Part shown: piece after piece, positions 1 through 4,646 of the stretch
How positions within the stretch are numbered: position 1 is the first letter of the stretch
Layout of the letters: the number at the start of each line of letters is the position of its first letter
Position numbers and translations under genes: made by a program
The notes under the pieces: generated by a model
Told to the model about the DNA's origin: nothing
What the model saw: only the letters and a program-made list of their open reading frames with translations
The model's database searches: none
NCBI GenBank assembly: GCA_036444495.1
Contig: JAZGBC010000014.1
Span: 1 to 12,240 of the forward strand
Direction of reading: 5' to 3'
Length of the DNA: 12,240 bases
DNA from: JAZGBC01 sp036444495
GTDB lineage: Bacteria; Pseudomonadota; Alphaproteobacteria; Kiloniellales; J153

Positions 1-24
1 TTGACCCCGGTAGGCCCCTAGAGC
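1..24 (+). promoter_or_regulatory. Possible weak sigma-70 promoter ahead of prfB
   Basis: TTGACC at 1-6 is followed 17 bases later by CAGCAT, which keeps only the A at position 2 and the T at position 6 of a -10 box. The start of the glnE/YhdP spacer has the same TTGACCCCGG followed 17 bases later by CAGTGT on its minus strand. The -35 matches well and the -10 is poor. The first palindrome starts inside this stretch. This is a guess from sequence alone. Confidence 0.2.
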
Positions 25-83
25 AGCATCCGTTCAGATGGAATCGCTTTCAGCGATCCAACTGAAGGGATAAAGCTGCTCTA
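19..83. repeat. Long imperfect palindrome, copy 1 of a TAGAGCA...TGCTCTA element
   Basis: The outer arms TAGAGCAGC (19-27) and GCTGCTCTA (75-83) are perfectly complementary. Inside them, ATCCGTTCAG (28-37) pairs with CTGAAGGGAT (62-71) at 9 of 10 positions. The inner ATCGCT (43-48) pairs with AGCGAT (52-57) around a 3-base loop. The whole forms one long hairpin with a small bulge. It shares its ends and the ATCCG..C.GATGGAA core with the palindrome at 96-157, so the two look like copies of one intergenic repeat family. Alphaproteobacterial genomes commonly carry palindromic elements of this general kind; assigning it to a named family would need a search. Confidence 0.8.
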
Positions 84-95
84 CCTATTGAGAAG

Positions 96-157
96 TAGAG
101 CAATTTTATCCGAACGGATGGAACCGGACCGGTTCCATCCGTTCGAATATTGCTCTA
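96..157. repeat. Long palindrome, copy 2 of the TAGAGCA...TGCTCTA element
   Basis: Positions 111-127 and 129-145 are perfect 17-bp inverted arms around a single A at 128. Outer arms TAGAGCAAT (96-104) and ATTGCTCTA (149-157) are also perfect. A short asymmetric interior (105-110 against 146-148) separates the two stems. The element ends 28 bases before the prfB start and leaves the Shine-Dalgarno sequence outside the stem. If transcribed, it would form a very stable hairpin in the prfB leader. It could also act as a terminator or RNA-stability element for the gene upstream of the window. Confidence 0.85.
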
Positions 158-174
158 GCGGGCGATTCTCTCTT

Positions 175-180
175 AGGAGG
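175..180 (+). promoter_or_regulatory. Strong ribosome binding site of prfB
   Basis: AGGAGG at 175-180 lies 5 bases before the ATG at 186. This match to the anti-Shine-Dalgarno sequence fixes the prfB start, even though the reading frame opened there runs into TGA after only 23 codons. Confidence 0.85.
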
Positions 181-185
181 CTCCG

Positions 186-1323
186 ATGCGCGCCGAGATC
201 GAAGCGGTGGTGAACGACATTCGCCAGTCGTTGGCCCTGCTCGGGAGGCATCTTTGACCCGGACGCAACGCGCAAGCGCCTGGCGGAGCTGAACGCCCGC
301 GCCGAGGACCCGGACCTCTGGCAGGACCAGGCCGAGGCGCAGAAGGTGATGCGCGAGCGCACCCAGCTCGACCAGGTCATCGCCACCTACGAGGATTTCG
401 AACAGCGCCTGGAGGACGCGCTCACCCTGCTCGAGCTGGGCGAGGCGGAGGAGGACGCCGAGACCGTGGCCGAGGGCGAGGCCGAGCTAACCAAGCTGCG
501 CGCGGTCACGGCCAAGCAGCAGCTGGCCAGCCTGCTCTCCGGCGAGGCGGATTCCAACGACTGCTATCTCGAGGTCCACGCCGGGGCCGGAGGCACCGAG
601 GCCCAGGACTGGGCCGAGATGCTGCTGCGCATGTACATGCGCTGGGCCGAGGCCCACGGCCACAAGGTCGAGTGGCTGGAGGAGAGCCCGGGCGAAGAGG
701 CGGGCATCAAGTCCACCACCCTGCTCATCCGGGGCCACAACGCCTATGGCTGGCTCAAGACCGAATCCGGGGTGCACCGCCTGGTGCGCATCTCGCCCTA
801 CGATTCCCAGTCCCGGCGCCACACCTCCTTCGCCAGCGCCTGGGTCTATCCCGTGGTCGACGACGACATCGAGGTGGAGATCGTCGACAAGGACCTGCGC
901 GTGGACACCTACCGCGCCCAGGGCGCCGGCGGGCAGCACGTGAATACGACCGACAGCGCGGTCAGGATCACCCACATGCCCAGCGGCATCGTGGTGCAGT
1001 GCCAGAACGACCGCTCGCAGCACAAGAACCGGGCAGAGGCCATGAAGATGCTGCGGGCCCGGCTCTATGAGTTTGAGTTAAGGAAACGTGAAGAAGCGGC
1101 CCAGGCCGAGGCCGAGGCGAAATCGGACATCGGCTGGGGGCATCAAATCCGGTCCTACGTCTTGCAGCCCTACCAGATGGTCAAGGACCTGCGTACCGGC
1201 GTGGAGACGGGAAACGTCCAGGCGGTGCTGGACGGTGATATCGACGCCTTTCTCGAAGCGTCGCTGGCCCAGAAGCTTGACGTCGCGGCCGAGGCGGCGG
1301 CAGCAGCCAATCCCGAATCCTAA
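186..1323 (+). CDS. prfB: Peptide chain release factor 2 (RF2), expressed by programmed +1 frameshifting
   Basis: RF2 recognises UGA and UAA stop codons in the ribosomal A site and triggers hydrolysis of peptidyl-tRNA. Frame 0 opens at ATG 186 behind AGGAGG and reads 23 codons to TGA at 255-257. Skipping T255 moves translation into the frame that runs from 256 to TAA at 1321-1323, giving 378 residues. The catalytic GGQ falls at about residues 248-250, close to its place in E. coli RF2, which supports this combined start. The codon-recognition tripeptide reads SPY at about 203-205 instead of SPF, followed by RRHTSF. The C-terminus is somewhat longer than in E. coli RF2 (365 residues). The gene ends in TAA, and its stop overlaps that of the small minus-strand ORF. 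A start at GTG 346 would remove the N-terminal domain and is unlikely. The family assignment is certain. Confidence 0.97.
243..258 (+). promoter_or_regulatory. prfB programmed +1 frameshift site (autoregulation)
   Basis: The site reads GGGAGG CAT CTT TGA C. It has a Shine-Dalgarno-like GGGAGG (243-248), a three-base spacer, the slippery CTT (252-254), and TGA followed by C (255-258). This is the same arrangement as in E. coli prfB (AGGGGG TAT CTT TGA C). When RF2 is scarce, the ribosome pauses at the UGA. The peptidyl-tRNA then slips from CUU to UUU, and full-length RF2 is made. When RF2 is plentiful, the 23-residue product terminates. The motif is seen directly; the mechanism is established for the family. 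Confidence 0.95.
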
Positions 1324-1610
1324 GCGGCGGACGCATTCGCGAGCGGCCCCGGCAGGCGCAGGCGGCCGGGCCGGACCAGGCGCACCACGGCCGGCCGGTC
1401 GCCAGCCACTCTCGCATAGCCCAGAGGAACCGCCCCGGGAAGAAGCCTGCGCAGATCCGCCGTATCGGTGCAAGGATCGGCCAGCGCGCAGATATGGCAC
1501 GGTGGCGCTCCTGCGCCGCGGTCCCGGGCGGCCTCGTGACAGGCATCCCGGAGGCTGCGCCTCGATCGCCGGAGATAGGGGCTGCAACTTTTGGCTTTAA
1601 CAGTAGCCAT
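1320..1610 (-). CDS. Small cysteine-containing hypothetical protein (96 aa)
   Basis: I do not recognise this protein. The ATG at 1610-1608 is preceded on the minus strand by GAGGG with a 5-base gap, a good ribosome binding site. The reading frame stays open to TAG at 1322-1320, which overlaps the prfB TAA in a tail-to-tail arrangement. Codon third positions are mostly G or C, as in the neighbouring genes. The first residues are MATVKAKSC. A CHIC-x5-C cluster (CHICALADPC) lies near residues 38-47, with two further cysteines before it, so metal binding is conceivable but unproven. The C-terminal half is rich in R, P, L and V, with no signal peptide or membrane segment. A CtrA-type box lies 48 bases upstream. 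Other frames over this stretch are also open, as is common in GC-rich DNA, so the call rests on the start signals and gene geometry. Confidence 0.5.
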   Translation of the reverse strand: MATVKAKSCSPYLRRSRRSLRDACHEAARDRGAGAPPCHICALADPCTDTADLRRLLPGAVPLGYARVAGDRPAVVRLVRPGRLRLPGPLANASAA

Positions 1611-1657
1611 TTCATCCCTCTATGGGTCAACATTAAGGCGGGTTATGACCTTATGTG

Positions 1658-1673
1658 GTTAATGAAGGGTTAA
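1658..1673 (-). promoter_or_regulatory. CtrA-type binding box, TTAA-N7-TTAAC
   Basis: On the minus strand the sequence reads TTAACCCTTCATTAAC, an exact match to the full alphaproteobacterial CtrA consensus TTAA-N7-TTAAC. It lies 48 bases upstream of the small minus-strand ORF and points toward it. It could overlap the -35 region of that ORF's promoter. The motif match is direct; CtrA control is an inference that also depends on the organism being an alphaproteobacterium. Confidence 0.5.
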
Positions 1674-2119
1674 GGGAATGGGCTGCGCGCGCGGCGCCGC
1701 CTTGGCGCTTATGTGGCCTGGACCCTGGGCCTTGGGCCGTGTCCGCCGACTGCCCGGCAAAGCCCATCCGGCGCACCGTTCAACATGGCGTTAGCCCAGG
1801 CACGGGTGATGGCGGGGGGCGCTGGCTATTCTGAAAAACAGAAAGTGAGCAGGGCTGGTTGCCCTAAATTATCCAGTATTATTGCCGCTCCCTGGAGATA
1901 TTAGGGCGTAACAGCCTACTAAATATCAAAATATAAAGATAAAATACAATGTTTATCCATAGCTAATCTTTCCTGTTGCAACAATCCCTTAATTTTAATC
2001 AGGTATTCTCCTTGTGCATGGTAGATATGTGTATGTTCTTCTTGTTCACGGCGAGCCGAATGACCTAGAGTCGCGGCAGACCGGGGGCGCTTCGAAGTAG
2101 CGGGCGGGCCAGCACCGTC

Positions 2120-2190
2120 AGGCGGCAAGTATCAGACAGGCATGACAGACAAGGCGGCAAGTAACAGGACAGGCACGCAGGCACGACAGG
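2120..2190. repeat. Imperfect 32-base tandem repeat upstream of the receiver gene
   Basis: AGGCGGCAAGTA occurs at 2120-2131 and again at 2152-2163, 32 bases apart. Each copy is followed by an ACAGGCA/GACAGG-rich stretch. The two copies form a degenerate tandem duplication directly ahead of the response regulator, within its likely leader. Possible regulatory meaning is unknown. Confidence 0.6.
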
Positions 2191-2205
2191 GGATAGAGAT
2201 CACCA

Positions 2206-2760
2206 ATGGCGCTTATCCAGGTCAATCTGGAGGAGATGAACCTTCTCCTCGTGGACGACAGCCGCACCGACCGGCTGATCCTGAAGTCGATCCTTAAGGA
2301 GGTCGGTGTGGGCTTGGTGCGCCAAGCCGAGAACGGCGAGGACGCGCTCGAGCAGCTCAAGACCTTTCCGGCCGATCTGGTGATCTGCGACCTGCACATG
2401 GACCCCATGGACGGCATCGAGTTCACCCGGCGGGTACGTGATCCGGGCAAGAGCCCCAATCCCATTCTGCCGGTCCTCATGGTCACAGCCGACTCCACGC
2501 CCGAGCGCGTGCAGGAGGCGCTCGGCGCCGGCATCAATGGATTCATGTCAAAGCCCGTCAAGCCCGATACCCTGCGCCGGCAGATCACGGGTCTCTTCAG
2601 CCGGCCCATGATCTTCGTGCGCGTAGAGGGGCGGCTCATCCCACTGCGCACCGGCGCGCGTCCGGATGCCGAGGTGGAGGGCGCCGCCAAGCAGCCAAAG
2701 AAAGCCGCGGGGAATTCGGCGGCCCCGCCGAAACGGGCCGCCGCGGCGGCCGGACGCTAA
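2206..2760 (+). CDS. Stand-alone response regulator with a CheY-like receiver domain and Ala/Lys/Pro-rich tail
   Basis: This is a 184-residue cytoplasmic receiver protein that should be phosphorylated by an unidentified histidine kinase. The receiver covers about residues 10-130. It has the acidic pair D17-D18, the phospho-acceptor D62 (VICDLHM), the switch residue T94 (VTAD) and K116 (SKPV), so all conserved catalytic positions are present. There is no DNA-binding or enzymatic output domain. After about residue 150 the chain becomes a low-complexity tail rich in alanine, lysine and proline. Output is therefore likely through protein-protein contact, as in CheY or Spo0F-type proteins. The start at ATG 2206 has only a weak ribosome binding site (AGAG about 8 bases upstream). 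The next ATG at 2236 has GGAGGAG directly against it, too close to work well. No kinase or chemotaxis gene is in the window, so the pathway is unknown. Confidence 0.9.
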   Translation: MALIQVNLEEMNLLLVDDSRTDRLILKSILKEVGVGLVRQAENGEDALEQLKTFPADLVICDLHMDPMDGIEFTRRVRDPGKSPNPILPVLMVTADSTPERVQEALGAGINGFMSKPVKPDTLRRQITGLFSRPMIFVRVEGRLIPLRTGARPDAEVEGAAKQPKKAAGNSAAPPKRAAAAAGR

Positions 2761-2775
2761 GGTCGGCTGAAATCC

Positions 2776-2831
2776 TTTAGGTCACCGGCCCTGTAGGGCC
2801 CTGTTTAGGTCACCGGCCCTGTAGGGCCCTG
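2776..2831. repeat. Perfect 28-bp tandem duplication with an internal palindrome
   Basis: Positions 2776-2803 and 2804-2831 are identical 28-base units beginning TTTAGGTCACCGG. Each contains GGCCCTGTAGGGCC, which can form a short stem. The second unit encodes the last residues and the TAA of the DUF455 gene on the minus strand. The first unit is an extra copy past that stop. It lies between two converging genes, so the paired stems might help termination, but there is no T-tract. Confidence 0.9.
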
Positions 2832-3623
2832 ATAGAAGGCCGGCGCAAGGCCCGCCCTCTGCCGGGCCGCCTGGTTGAAGGGGGGCTTGAGCGCACCCTT
2901 GAAGTGGCGCCGCACCAGCGCCGGCCAGGCTTGATCGGGCTCTAGTCCGCGCCTCCGGCAGAGGCAATCGAACCAGCGCTTGCCCGCGGCCACGTGGCCG
3001 ATCTCCTCCTCGTAGATGACCCGGAGCGCGGCGGCCCCTTGCGTGTCGCCCACCGCCTCCAGCTTGGCGATCAGGCCCGGGGTCACGTCCAGGCCGCGCG
3101 CCTCCAGCACCAGCGGGACCACCGCCAGGCGCGCCAGCAGATCCCGGGCGGTTTCCTGCGCAGCTTCCCAGAGCCCACCGTGGGCCGGCAGATCGCCATA
3201 GGCCGCCCCCAGCGCCGTCAGGCGCGCGTCCAGCAGGGTGAAATGCTTGGCCTCCTCGGCGGCGACCCGCACCCAGTCGTCATGGAAGGCGCGCGGCAGG
3301 CCCTCCCCCGTGAAGCGGGCGATGAGGTCCCAGGCCAGGTCGATGGCGTTCAGCTCGATGTGGGCCAGGGCGTGGTAGAGCGCGATGCGCCCCTTGGACC
3401 CGGGCCCCACGCGCCGGCGCGGCATCTCGCGCGGAGGCCTGAGCAGGGGCAGGACGGGCCGGGCCGGACGCTCGGGCGGTTGCGCCCGGCCGATCTCGCC
3501 GATCTCCCCCGCCGCCCAGGCGGCCGCTACGGCCCGGGTGAGCCGCACCTTCCCGGCCGGTTCCGGCGTCTCCAGCACCGCCACCGCGGCGGCGGCAAGA
3601 GATGTCCAAGAAAAAGGGGACAT
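2805..3623 (-). CDS. DUF455 ferritin-like diiron-type protein with an insertion-rebuilt N-terminus
   Basis: This 272-residue protein matches the DUF455/COG2833 ferritin-like family; its substrate is unknown. A four-helix carboxylate-bridged diiron site is suggested by E90, E124-x2-H127, E174 and E207-x2-H210. This is the E, ExxH, E, ExxH order of ferritin-like oxygenases such as MiaE. Signature stretches include LAHIELNAIDLAW, EEAKHF and EEEIGHV. No signal peptide is seen, so it is probably cytoplasmic. The only ATG ahead of the conserved region (3623-3621) lies within the terminal repeat of the neighbouring transposable element, so residues 1-5 (MSPFS) derive from the element or its junction. 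The native start was probably the GTG at 4646-4644, overlapping the glnE stop. The transposase stop is 14 bases upstream, so translation may now be coupled to it. Its ribosome binding site is weak. The conserved core is intact, so function may survive. Downstream GTG codons at residues 14 and 16 are alternative starts. Confidence 0.85.
   Translation of the reverse strand: MSPFSWTSLAAAAVAVLETPEPAGKVRLTRAVAAAWAAGEIGEIGRAQPPERPARPVLPLLRPPREMPRRRVGPGSKGRIALYHALAHIELNAIDLAWDLIARFTGEGLPRAFHDDWVRVAAEEAKHFTLLDARLTALGAAYGDLPAHGGLWEAAQETARDLLARLAVVPLVLEARGLDVTPGLIAKLEAVGDTQGAAALRVIYEEEIGHVAAGKRWFDCLCRRRGLEPDQAWPALVRRHFKGALKPPFNQAARQRAGLAPAFYQGPTGPVT
3587..3610. repeat. Left copy of a 24-bp imperfect direct repeat flanking the element
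   Basis: This 24-base stretch matches 4613-4636 at 21 of 24 positions in the same orientation, and the shared core is AGAGATGT next to CGGCGGCGGC. The two copies sit just outside the two terminal inverted repeats. On the minus strand both encode T-S-L-A-A-A, which here continues into the DUF455 protein. It could be an old target duplication. Confidence 0.75.
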
Positions 3624-3636
3624 TCTACTTTATTTC
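3613..3636. repeat. Left terminal inverted repeat of the transposase element
   Basis: This 24-base sequence (AAAGGGGACATTC to TTTATTTC) is the exact reverse complement of 4584-4607. It contains the GGGGAC word found again in the palindrome upstream of the transposase. Its minus strand supplies the ATG of the DUF455 gene. Confidence 0.9.
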
Positions 3637-3637
3637 C

Positions 3638-4330
3638 CTATTTTCTCTTTTTTCTCAGTCGCTTATCTCCGACTCTTTCCTTGGGTGGCCGGCCGCGCGG
3701 ACGAAGGCTTGCCTGCAGGCCGAGGCGTTCGGCGGTGCGCTCGGCCCAGCTCCGGCCACCCCAGGGCGCACCGCGGATCACGCTGGTCCGCAGCGCGGCG
3801 AGTTCCACGGGGTCGTCGCGCGCGTTGACCCAGTCGCACCAGCGCGCCGGCCGTAGGAGCGGCCCGGGGTGCAGCCGGAGCGGGCGCGCCGGTCCCGCCG
3901 CGCTGAGGCTGGACCAGGGCCAGTCCTCGGCGCGCGCGACCAGTTTGGCGCGCAGTGGGTTGCGCTCCACATAGCGCAGAACGGTCAGCAGGTGCTCGTC
4001 CTGCTGGATCGGAAAGGCCTTGAAGCGGCCCTGCCACAGGTGGCCGTCGGTGCCATGCCGGCGGTGGTGGCGGCGCACCTGCGAGGTCGAGAGCCATTGC
4101 ATCCAGCGGCTCAGGTCGCCGTCTCCGAGCGGCCAGAGTACCAGGTGAAAGTGGTTCGGCATGAGGCAATAGGCGAGGACACGCATCGGCAGCCGCTCGC
4201 AGGCCGCGTCCATCAGCTTGAGAAATTCGCGGTAGTCGGTCTCGTTGTGAAACACGCGGGCGCGTGCGTTGCCGCGGTTGATGACGTGGGTGCAAATGCC
4301 GCCGCGCGACGCGCGTGCTGTGCGAGGCAT
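3638..4330 (-). CDS. REP-associated tyrosine transposase (RAYT), Y1_Tnp/IS200-like HUH family
   Basis: This is a 230-residue single-strand DNA endonuclease/transposase of the Y1_Tnp family (COG1943). The HUH motif is H60-F-H62 within MPNHFHLVLWP, preceded by LAYCLMPN. The nucleophilic tyrosine is Y120 in VLRYVERNP, and HLWQGRFKA (97-105) is a typical conserved stretch. The N-terminal THVINRGNARARVF also fits. The C-terminal extension (about 185-230), with SVIRGAPWGG, GRPPK and a very basic end KRLRKKRK, is typical of RAYTs rather than compact IS200 transposases. Such proteins recognise and cut palindromic REP sequences, and GGGGAC palindromes lie just upstream of this gene. All catalytic residues are present, so it may be active. 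The gene ends in TAG inside the spacer next to the left terminal repeat. The start has no clear ribosome binding site. Confidence 0.93.
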   Translation of the reverse strand: MPRTARASRGGICTHVINRGNARARVFHNETDYREFLKLMDAACERLPMRVLAYCLMPNHFHLVLWPLGDGDLSRWMQWLSTSQVRRHHRRHGTDGHLWQGRFKAFPIQQDEHLLTVLRYVERNPLRAKLVARAEDWPWSSLSAAGPARPLRLHPGPLLRPARWCDWVNARDDPVELAALRTSVIRGAPWGGRSWAERTAERLGLQASLRPRGRPPKERVGDKRLRKKRK

Positions 4331-4356
4331 GAGCGCAGGCTAGCACGATCCGGTGA

Positions 4357-4399
4357 AAAAGGGGACAGTCCCCTTTTCCACCTCTTAAGTCCCCTTTTT
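4357..4399. repeat. REP-like GGGGAC palindrome plus half-site upstream of the transposase
   Basis: AAAAGGGGAC (4357-4366) and GTCCCCTTTT (4368-4377) are perfect 10-bp arms around a single A. A further GTCCCCTTTTT follows at 4389-4399. The same GGGGAC word occurs in both terminal repeats of the element. This is the pattern expected for the hairpin substrate of the adjacent RAYT; recognition is an inference. Confidence 0.75.
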
Positions 4400-4583
4400 C
4401 ATCCCTTCCGCCGATCGCCGGGGCTTGGCCGGAGGGCCGGCAGGGTGGCCGCGGCGCAGGCGAGAAATCCGGCCAGGAGAAGCGGCGAATTCCGCTCAAG
4501 GGGAGAACTGGGCCGCCCTCTCGCTGGCCGGGTGGGCGGTGGGTTGCATGGTATTAAGCAGTTGTAAAATCAAATAAAAATAA

Positions 4584-4607
4584 GAAATAAAGTAGAATGT
4601 CCCCTTT
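4584..4607. repeat. Right terminal inverted repeat of the transposase element
   Basis: This 24-base sequence (GAAATAAAG to TGTCCCCTTT) is the exact reverse complement of 3613-3636. The AT-rich DNA just inside it (about 4560-4583) also resembles the inner side of the left end, with mismatches, so the true repeat may be longer. Confidence 0.9.
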
Positions 4608-4646
4608 ATTACCGGCGGCGGCGAGAGATGTACAGGTTCCCCTCAC
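4608..4646 (-). pseudogene. Stranded 5' end of the DUF455 gene, left behind by the insertion
   Basis: The GTG at 4646-4644 overlaps the glnE stop (GTGA), a common translational-coupling arrangement. It opens a frame reading M/V-R-G-T-C-T-S-L-A-A-A before running into the element end. The intact downstream DUF455 gene carries T-S-L-A-A-A-A-V immediately after its element-derived start. The simplest reading is that both pieces were one gene before the insertion. This is an inference; three mismatches between the copies mean the event is not recent. Confidence 0.5.
4613..4636. repeat. Right copy of the 24-bp imperfect direct repeat
   Basis: This stretch matches 3587-3610 at 21 of 24 positions. 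On the minus strand it follows the glnE stop and reads T-S-L-A-A-A in the frame opened by GTG at 4646-4644. It therefore looks like the leftover N-terminal codons of the DUF455 gene. Confidence 0.75.

Larger units (their letters stand above)
1611..2205. other. Gene-poor region with an AT-rich patch
   Basis: No convincing gene lies here. The left part holds the CtrA-type box. Positions 1690-1850 are GC-rich without a credible start. A small hairpin AGGGC-TGGTT-GCCCT sits at 1851-1865 and has no U-tract. About 1840-2060 is strikingly AT-rich compared with the rest of the window, including a run of A/T words near 1920-1950 and the palindrome TTAATTTTAA near 1990. It may hold the promoter of the receiver gene at 2206, but I see no -35/-10 pair that I would defend. 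Short open frames across it, on either strand, lack start signals. Confidence 0.5.
3613..4607. mobile_element. Insertion element carrying a Y1/HUH REP-associated transposase
   Basis: The element is about 1 kb. It is bounded by a perfect 24-bp inverted repeat and contains one transposase gene on the minus strand. Both ends are AT-rich against GC-rich surroundings, which suggests acquired DNA. Between the transposase start and the right end are a perfect GGGGAC palindrome (4357-4377) and a further half-site (4389-4399). The element separates glnE from DUF455, which appear to have been directly adjacent. Y1 transposases normally move single-stranded DNA and do not make target duplications, so the flanking 24-bp direct repeat is unexpected. 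The ends could instead be two inverted repeat units bracketing the transposase gene. Confidence 0.8.

Noticed and set aside
1495..1520. TGGCACGG resembling the -24 part of a sigma-54 promoter
   Set aside because: The matching -12 GC at the required spacing is absent and the site lies inside the small minus-strand ORF.
1713..1904. Plus-strand 63-codon frame starting with GTG
   Set aside because: No ribosome binding site, no recognisable motif, and it runs into the AT-rich patch with no coding signal.
1919..2128. Minus-strand 69-codon frame containing LGHS...IYH, superficially like the end of a tyrosine recombinase
   Set aside because: The spacing between the GH and Y residues does not fit the family, no R-H-R context is visible, and there is no ribosome binding site. 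The resemblance is probably chance.
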